Below are positions 56,943-64,000 of a DNA stretch of 64,000 bases, one piece after another. How positions within the stretch are numbered: position 1 is the stretch's first letter; each line of letters begins with the position of its first letter. The notes beneath the pieces were generated by a model. The model ran no database searches. It was not told where the DNA came from and saw only the letters and a program-made list of their open reading frames with translations. The stretch comes from Orientallactaga sibirica (taxonomy: Eukaryota > Chordata > Mammalia > Rodentia > Dipodidae), in contig JAEOAD010001942.1 in assembly GCA_036365145.1 (NCBI GenBank), positions 1,116,001 to 1,180,000 on the forward strand, given 5' to 3'. The position numbers were made by a program, and so were the translations under genes.

Positions 56943-57135
56943 AAATTAATATATATATATATTACAGGGGCTGGAGAGATGGCTCAACGATTAAACTCTG
57001 ATGGCCCAGGTTCAATTTCCTCGTACCCAGGCAAAGCCAGACACACAAAGTGCTATATGGAGTTTGCTTGCAGCAGCAGGATGCTCTGGCACACTCATGT
57101 TCTCTCTCTCTCTCTCAAATAAATAAATATGTTTT
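55530..57135 (+). repeat. SINEs and a full L1 3' end
   Basis: B2 (55530-55725), B1 (55725-55850), L1 3' end (about 55925-56310, ending GTTGTCAATAAAAAATTTT), B2 (56328-56560), long-form B2 with CT tracts (56683-56941) and B2 (56968-57135). Confidence 0.75.
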
Positions 57136-57584
57136 AAATATTATAGATTAAGTTAGACAACATGAAAAAATAACTTTCTATTTTGGCCAGGATTTGGATG
57201 GAGAGACAAATCCTACATAGCCAGTAAAATATGATCTCCTGTGGTGAGGTGATTGGAAATCTGTACCAAAAGCCTTAATGTGAGAGGTTAGCAGAATTGT
57301 CATGAGTTCAAGGCCAGCCGGGGCTACAGAGTGAGATAATATTTCAAATACATATATGGCATCTAGTTAAAGTAACATATAATAGTCAACCAAAGGAATA
57401 CTATTCAATCATTAAAATTGTTGGAGGACATAGTTGTTTGGAATATTGTGGCATATTGTAAAATAAACCAGCTACAAAACAATTCTACTTTTCTGAAGCA
57501 AAACAATCAAGGTGTGCATTTAATGTGGTGTTTATTGGAGACCACCATCCCACCTACAACTCACAAGGAGCAAGAAAATATTTT

Positions 57585-58418
57585 AGGGTTGGAGAGATGG
57601 CTTAGCGGTTAAGGCACATGCCTGTGAAGCCTAAGGACCCCGGTTTGATTCTACAGGTCCCACGTAAGCCAGATGCACAAGGGGGCACACGTGTCTGGAG
57701 TTCGTTTGCAGTGGCTAGAGGCCTTGGCATGCCCATTCTCACTTTCCCTCTCTCTCTTTCCCTCTGTCTCTAATAAATAAAAATTAAAATCTTAAAAAAA
57801 GAAAATATTTTAAATGCATTATATTTGCACATGGCAAGTGGAAGAACATGCATCTGAATGTAAGTATTCTCTGAGTGCTAAGATTTTAAACAAGTTTTGT
57901 TCTTTTGATTTTTCTATAATTTATAAATTTATATTTAAATGTATAAAATTTTATTTTTTTAAGTTTTTATTTACTTATTTATATGAGAGAGAGAGGCAGC
58001 TAGAGAGAGAAAAGAGGCAGATAGAGAGAATGGGTGCACCAGGGCCTCCAGCCACTACAACTGAACTCCAGATGCATGCGCCACCTTGTGCATCTGGCTT
58101 ACGTGGGTCCTGGAGAATCAAGCCTCGAACTGGGATTCTTAGGCTTCACAGGCAATCACTTAACCGCTAAGCCATCCCTCCAGCCCTAAATGTATAAAAT
58201 TTTCTAAAATGAGTGAGAAAAAAAATTAAACAAAATCCAGCCTCATGAATTCCCATGAATTTCTTAGGTAGAAGGAAAGATCATTTGGCTAAAGTACTAT
58301 GGGCTCCAGTTCTTAGTTCTCCTAAGAATTCAGAACCCTCCTCCAAGTGGAGAGAGCTAAAGGGCTTTTACAGAGCACCCCTACCCTTGTTGTCTCGTTT
58401 GTTTGTTTGTTTGTTTGT

Positions 58419-58449
<31 letters not shown>

Positions 58450-58623
58450 TTTGCAAGGAGAGAGAGAAAATGGGCACATCAGGACCTCTAGCTAATGCAA
58501 ACAAACTCTAGATGAATGTGCCACTTTGTGCATCTGGCCTGATGTAGGTACTGAGGAATCCAACCAATACAGTCGTTACCTGAGTTGTTAGGCTTTGCAG
58601 TCAAGTGCCTTAATCGCTAAGCG

Positions 58624-58666
<43 letters not shown>

Positions 58667-58680
58667 GCCATGTCTCATCT
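57585..58680. repeat. B2 elements in both orientations
   Basis: B2 (+) 57585-57800; AT-rich sequence; B2 (-) 57955-58190; unique (58190-58395); B2 (-) 58395-58680 with a (TTTG)/(TTTA)n head and a (CT)n run (58625-58665) inside its last box. Confidence 0.75.
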
Positions 58681-58689
58681 ACTTTAAAG

Positions 58690-59010
58690 TATGGTGCTTG
58701 AAAAAGGCACCTCCTTGGTAAGCTGATCTCTCCCCGCTGCATCCCCCTGGCTCCTTTCTGGTGCCACAAGGAGACATCTAAGAGAGGGGTGGAGAACAGA
58801 CTTCATTGTAAATGCCAGTTCCAACTGATTAGTTGATCTGCCCCTGCTGGAAAGGATTCTGAAGCCAAGTTGAGTTCAGATGTGCCTAATTAACAATGCC
58901 TGCCAGAGATCCTGGTAACCCAAATGTTACATAGTTGCTAATCCTGAGAGAATTTTCCCAGCATTGTTCTCTTACCTTGAAGCACTCCCCAGTCAGCAAA
59001 GTTAAAGAAA
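58690..59010. other. Repeat-poor island in intron 1
   Basis: About 320 bases without a recognised repeat or coding pattern. Confidence 0.4.
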
Positions 59011-59017
59011 TCCTAAC

Positions 59018-59180
59018 CAGCTGGGCGTATGGGCACATGCCTTTAATCCCAGCAGCAATCAGGAGGCAGAGGTAGGAGGATTGCTGTGAGTTCAAGGCCA
59101 GCCTGAGACTACATAGTGAATTCCAGGTCAGCCTGAGCTAGAGTAAGACCCTACCTCAAAAAAAAAAAAAAAAAAAAGAA
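59018..59180 (+). repeat. B1 SINE
   Basis: Plus-strand B1 with a poly(A) tail, just before the 0.76-kb duplication. Confidence 0.85.
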
Positions 59181-59256
59181 AAGACAGAAGAAATCCTAAC
59201 CAAACAAAAGACTCTAAGAGGGCTGGAGAGATGGCTCAGCAATTAAGATGTTTGCC

Positions 59257-59406
59257 TGCAAAGCCTGATGACCCGGTTTCAATTCCCCAATACCCACGTA
59301 AAGATAGATGCACAAAGTGACACATGCATATGGAATTTGTTTGCAACAGCTAGAGGCCCTGGCCTGTCCATTTCTCTCCTCTCTCTCCTCTCTCTCTCTC
59401 TCTCTC

Positions 59407-59444
<38 letters not shown>

Positions 59445-59907
59445 TGCAAAATATTTAAAAGACTGTAAGTGCCCTGGATCATTTCTGTAACTACTAAACT
59501 AAGCCTATTCTAGCAAAGACACAACTGAAACTCACATATCCCAGGCATTCACGATCCAGTCATTCCAGCTATGACACACGCCTCTCTGTATCTGCTCTCG
59601 CAGAGTCAGGGACAAAATCATCATAACAACCACTCCCAGCAGAAGGAAAAATGTACTTGAGTAATATACTAAGCACTTTGAACAAATAATAAAACAAGTG
59701 AAAGAGAACATCGCATGAGGCCTCATATGCAACTTTATTTAAAAGAACAAAACACTGAAGACTGGAGAAATTGCTGAGCAGTTAAGGTGCTTGTCTGCAA
59801 AACCTAATGACCCAAGTTTGATTCCCCAGTGCTCACATAAAGCCAGATGAACAAGGTGGTGCATGCATCTGGAGTTCATCTGCAGTGGCAATAGGTCCGG
59901 GAGCACC

Positions 59908-59943
<36 letters not shown>

Positions 59944-60011
59944 GCTTGCAATTTTTTTAATTTTAAAAGAAAGAACAAAACATTGAAAATAAAATTCATG
60001 TTGATTAGCAA
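59257..60011 (+). repeat. Tandem duplication, copy 1 (~0.76 kb)
   Basis: Starts inside a B2 (59221-59460) at TGCAAAGCCTGATGACCC, covers unique sequence (59460-59755) and most of a second B2 (59755-59960), and is repeated directly downstream. Confidence 0.95.
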
Positions 60012-60159
60012 TGCAAAGCCTGATGACCCGGTTTCAATTCCCCAATACCCACGTAAAGATAGATGCACAAAGTGACACATGCATATGGAATTTGTTTGCA
60101 ACAGCTAGAGGCCCTGGCCTGTCCATTTCTCTCCTCTCTCTCCTCTCTCTCTCTCTCTC

Positions 60160-60203
<44 letters not shown>

Positions 60204-60667
60204 TGCAAAATATTTAAAAGACTGTAAGTGCCCTGGATCATTTCTGTAACTACTAAACTAAGCCTATTCTAGCAAAGACACAACTGAAACTCACATATCC
60301 CAGGCATTCACGATCCAGTCATTCCAGCTATGACACACGCCTCTCTGTATCTGCTCTCGCAGAGTCAGGGACAAAATCATCATAACAACCACTCCCAGCA
60401 GAAGGAAAAATGTACTTGAGTAATATACTAAGCACTTTGAACAAATAATAAAACAAGTGAAAGAGAACATCGGCATGAGGCCTCATATGCAACTTTATTT
60501 AAAAGAACAAAACACTGAAGACTGGAGAAATTGCTGAGCAGTTAAGGTGCTTGTCTGCAAAACCTAATGACCCAAGTTTGATTCCCCAGTGCTCACATAA
60601 AGCCAGATGAACAAGGTGGTGCATGCATCTGGAGTTCATCTGCAGTGGCAATAGGTCCGGGAGCACC

Positions 60668-60713
<46 letters not shown>

Positions 60714-60785
60714 GCTTGCAATTTTTTTTTAATTTTAAAAAGAAAGAACAAAACATTGAAAATAAAATTCATGTTGATTAGCAAT
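60012..60785 (+). repeat. Tandem duplication, copy 2 (~0.77 kb)
   Basis: Offset of 755 bases from copy 1. It is nearly identical; the main differences are longer (CT)n runs and one inserted G (ATCGGCATGAGG against ATCGCATGAGG). The junction reads TTAGCAATGCAAAGCC. Confidence 0.95.
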
Positions 60786-60814
60786 ATGCACCTATGTGAT
60801 TAAAAATTTACAAG

Positions 60815-61135
60815 AAGCCGGGCGTGGTGGCGCACGCCTTTAATCCCAGCACTCGGGAGGCAGAGGTAGGAGGATCGCCGAGAGTTCAAGGCCACCCTGA
60901 GACTACATAGTTAATTCCAGGTCAGCCTGGACCACAGTGAGACCCTACCTTGCAAAACCAAAAAAAAAAAAAAAAAATTTACAAGAGCTGGGCATGGTGG
61001 CGCATGCCTTTATTCCCAGCACTTGGGAGGCAGAGGTAGGAGGATACCTGTGAGTTCAAGGCCACCCTGAGATGACATAGTGAATTTCAGGTCAGCCTGG
61101 GCTAGAATGAGACCCTACCTCAAAAAAAAAATTTT
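60815..61135 (+). repeat. Two B1 SINEs in tandem
   Basis: B1 at 60815-60978 and 60985-61130. The short sequence ATTTACAAGA recurs at their boundaries, consistent with independent insertion at the same A-rich target. Confidence 0.85.
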
Positions 61136-61139
61136 ACAA

Positions 61140-61480
61140 GAAAAGCAGTAGACCATAACACAAAACTCAGATAGCAGTTACCTTTGAGGCAGGCATGTGA
61201 CAGGATAGAGAAAGAGGTGATGTAATATATAACATACTAAGTTGGTTTTCATGATGTTTACTTATTGCTATTTTTATGTATATATTATATAAAAATATGT
61301 ATTATGTATACATTAGAGTATGTATGACATTAGCTATATTATATGATGCATTGCACATATTATTTGAAACAACTTATTCATTTAATGCTCTACTCCACTA
61401 AAAATAATAGCTTTCCACATGTTTATGTTGGAAGGGTAGAGCAAAAAGCCTGCTTCACAATAATGTGGATTAGAATTCAC
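61140..61480. other. AT-rich repeat-poor island with MEF2 and E-box matches
   Basis: No recognised repeat. It contains CTAAAAATAA (61398-61407, a perfect match to the MEF2 consensus YTAWWWWTAR) and a CACATG E-box about ten bases downstream. SMYD1 is known to be controlled by MEF2C and myogenic factors, so an intronic muscle enhancer is possible, but AT-rich DNA gives such matches by chance. Confidence 0.3.
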
Positions 61481-62925
61481 ATTCTTTTATATTTTATTTA
61501 TATTTATATTTATGAGAGAGAGAGAGAGAGAGAGAGGATGGGCACACCAGGGCCTTCAGCCACTGCAAACAAGCTCCAGACATATGCACCTCCATGTGCA
61601 TCTGGCTCATGTGGGATCTGGGGAATTGAACCTAGGTCCTTAGGCTTCACAGGCAAGTGCCTTAAATGCCAAGCCATCTCTCTCCAGTCCCTTTTTTGGT
61701 TTTTAATATTTTATTTAAAAGAGGGAGAGGGAGAGAGAGAGAATGGGCATGCCAGGGCCTCCAGCCACAGCAAACGAGCTCCAGATGCATGCGCCACCTT
61801 GTGCATCTGGCTAACGTGGGTCCTGGAAAATCAAACCTGGGTCCTTTGGCTTTGCAGGCAAACGCCTTAATCACTAAGCCATCCCTCCAGCCCAACTTTT
61901 TTTGTTTGTTTGTTTGGTTGGTTGGTTGGTTTTTTTTTTTTTTTTTTTTTTTTTTGGTTTTGCAAGGTAGGGTCTCACTCTGGTCCAGGCTGACCTGGAA
62001 TTAACTATGTAGTCTCAGGATGGCCTCGAACTCTCGGCGATCCTCCTACCTCTGCCTCCCGAGTGCTGGGATTAAAGGCGTGCGCCACCACGCCCGGCTG
62101 TTTGTTTGTTTTTTTTTTTAGGTAGGATCTCACTCTAACCCAGACTGACCTGGAACTCACTCTATAGTTCAGGCTAGCCTCAAACTCATGGTAATCCTCC
62201 TACCTCAATAGCCTCCCGAGTGCTGGGATTAAAGTCAAGCATCACCTGACCGGGCTCATGCAACCTTTATAGAGTGACTATTGTAAGTGATCGGTCCTAT
62301 CTCCTCAGTCAAGTTTCTTGTCTACAGTGACTGAGCTTCAATAGGAGTCAATAATAAGCAAAGCCTTATTTGATGGCTCCCTGGGCTCTAGGGTACAATA
62401 TGCCCAAAGAAAATACAGGCTCTTGTCTGTGAAGCTCTTTAAAAACTACCTCTTAGAGGTAGGAGGATCGCTGTGAGTCTGAGACCAGCCTGGGACTATA
62501 GAATGAATTCCAGGTCAGCCTGGGTTAGAGTGAGACCCTACATTGAAAAATTCAAAAATAAACCAGGTGTGATGGTGCACGCCTTTAATCCCAGCACTTG
62601 GGAAACAGAGGTAGGAGGATCACCGTGAGTTCGAGGCCACCCTGAGACTACCTAGTGAATTCCAGATCAGCCTGGACTAGAGTGAAACCCTACCTCAAAG
62701 AAATGAATAAATAAATAAATAATAGAATAATATAAAAACAAAATATTTATTTGCAAGCAGAGAGAGAAAGTGGGTGTTCCAGAGCCTCTAACCGCTGCAA
62801 ACGAACTTTAGATGCACACACCACTATACACCTGGCTTTACATGGGTACTGGGGAATCAAACCCGGGTCATTAGGCTTTGCATACAAGCGCCTTAACCGC
62901 TGAGCCATCTCTCCAGCCCTCAAGA
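61480..62925. repeat. B2/B1 cluster
   Basis: B2 (-) 61480-61690, B2 (-) 61700-61895, B1 (-) about 61940-62100 with a T-rich head, B1 (-) 62112-62258, unique (62260-62455), partial B1 (+) 62456-62550, B1 (+) 62562-62710, B2 (-) 62740-62925. Confidence 0.8.
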
Positions 62926-62984
62926 GTAGTTTTTAAAGAGCGTCACACATGATTGTGGGGGAGACTCAAACTCATAAAGGACTG

Positions 62985-63690
62985 AGACAAAGTGACAGTT
63001 GAGCGATGAGTGCTAAATGAGGCGTGCATCCCCCTCTCCAGGTCTCAGGGGACATTAAGGTAGAGGGAGTGGGAAGAAAATAAGAGCCAAAGGATGGAAG
63101 AAATGCTGTGGGCTGCTGTCCTCTAGACATGACGTGGCTGCTGCATGCATGACCTCACAACTACTGTTGTTCCCTGCACAGACCTGCACAATATTAGGCC
63201 CACCAACATATCACGGACAGTAGAGGAGGCCAAAAAAAGAATCAAAGTAGAAGAGGCACTAGTTGGAAAAAAAGAGGTTCTGAGGAAAGGGGATGAGGAG
63301 GGGGGCAAGAGAAGGTAACCGGAGGAGGTTGTGCTCAAAATACATTATGTACATGTTTGAAAATTGTCAATAAAAAATTTAAACTATCTCTTCTTGATTT
63401 TTTATTGATACTTTTTTTTTTTTTTTGGTTTTTCGAGGCAGGGTCTCACTCTGGCTCAGGCTGACCTGGAATTCACTATGTAGTCTCAGGGTGGCCTCAA
63501 ACTCATGGCGATCCTCCTACCTCTGCCTCCCGAGTGCTGGGATTAAAGGCGTGGGCCACCACGCCCGGTTATTGATACTTTTTATATATACACAATATAC
63601 CATGATCACAATCCCCTCCCACCACTCTCCTTTGTCCTTTCTCATCCCCTCCACTGAATCCCTTCCTTTTTCCAAGTAGTCTCTGAAACA
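62985..63690. repeat. Convergent L1 3' ends with a B1 inserted in one
   Basis: A plus-strand L1 3' end (62985-63382, ending TTGTCAATAAAAAATTT) meets a minus-strand L1 3' end (about 63396-63690). A minus-strand B1 (63416-63568) interrupts the latter, flanked by TTATTGATACTTTT at 63402-63415 and 63569-63582. Confidence 0.7.
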
Positions 63691-63794
63691 CTATCTCTTT
63701 TAGATTGCTATTTTGTTGTTGTTCATTGTTTATTTTTTGGGTTTTTGGAGGTTTTTGTTGTTGTTGTTTTTGATTGTTTGTTTGTTTGTTTGTT

Positions 63795-64000
63795 TGTTTG
63801 TTTTTGGTTTTAAAGGTAGGGTTTCACTCTAACTCAGGCTGACCTGAAATTCTCTATGTAGTGTCAGGGTGGCCTCAAACCCATGGTGATCCTCCTACCT
63901 CCGCCTCCCAAGTACTGGAATTAAAGGCATGTGCCACCATGCCCATCTGGATTGCTTTTAAAATTGTTTTTTAATTTATTTGCAAGCTGAGAGACAGAAA
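63795..64000 (-). repeat. B1 (minus) and start of a B2 (minus) at the window edge
   Basis: B1 (-) about 63810-63945, preceded by a (TTTG)n run. The first bases of a minus-strand B2 follow and are cut by the end of the window. Confidence 0.75.

Larger units (their letters stand above)
37317..64000 (-). other. SMYD1 intron 1 (5' part outside the window)
   Basis: Everything from exon 2 to the right edge is assigned to intron 1, because exon 1 (residues 1-46) was not found. It is made of SINEs, L1 3' ends and two LTRs, with repeat-poor islands at about 40340-40615, 42660-43235, 45520-46445, 47580-47930, 48430-48800, 50365-50935, 55180-55510, 58690-59010 and 61140-61480. Confidence 0.7.

Noticed and set aside
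61343..61870. 175-codon plus-strand open frame, the longest in the window
   Set aside because: Most of it crosses two minus-strand B2 SINEs; the translated SINE phrase ([15 protein letters not shown]) recurs all over the window.

Overview
The window is mammalian nuclear DNA, almost certainly from a rodent. Interspersed repeats fill most of it: 7SL-derived B1 SINEs, tRNA-derived B2-type SINEs with pyrimidine-rich and AATAAA-rich 3' ends, ID-like monomers and B1-ID dimers, 5'-truncated L1 3' ends, and LTRs of the rodent MaLR kind. B1 together with a distinctive B2-type SINE points to a myomorph or dipodoid rodent. My best guess is a jerboa-like species, but that rests on repeat texture alone.

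One gene is supported: SMYD1 (BOP), the striated-muscle SET/MYND histone lysine methyltransferase and sarcomere chaperone partner. It lies on the minus strand. Exons 2-10 are all present with correct splice sites and phases, from exon 2 at 37140-37316 down to the stop codon at 2661-2663. They encode residues 46 (split codon) to 490, exactly what completes the 490-residue mammalian isoform once exon 1 supplies the first 45 codons and two bases. Exon 1 and the promoter are not visible, so they should lie beyond position 64000 and intron 1 is at least 26.7 kb. The 39-base cassette exon 5, which distinguishes the two known muscle isoforms, is intact and has a TGCATG (RBFOX-type) hexamer just upstream.

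Layout: 1-2440, repeats and an unassigned stretch downstream of the gene; 2440-2819, possible 3'UTR and exon 10; 3.8-12.1 kb, exons 9-6; 12.1-22.1 kb, intron 5, exactly 10,000 bases long because it holds a recent ~2.88-kb tandem duplication; 22.1-37.3 kb, exons 5-2; 37.3-64 kb, intron 1, SINE-dense with a few repeat-poor islands, a solo LTR inside a SINE, a second LTR-like element and a ~0.76-kb tandem duplication.

No other protein-coding gene, functional RNA gene, CRISPR array or intact transposon was found. The other long open frames are SINE, L1 or microsatellite sequence, or splice-crossing extensions of SMYD1 exons. The most interesting points are the RBFOX motif at exon 5, the two tandem duplications, a long B2 subfamily carrying CTCF-like motifs, and a MEF2/E-box cluster in an intron 1 island. 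I found no evidence of an undescribed gene system.
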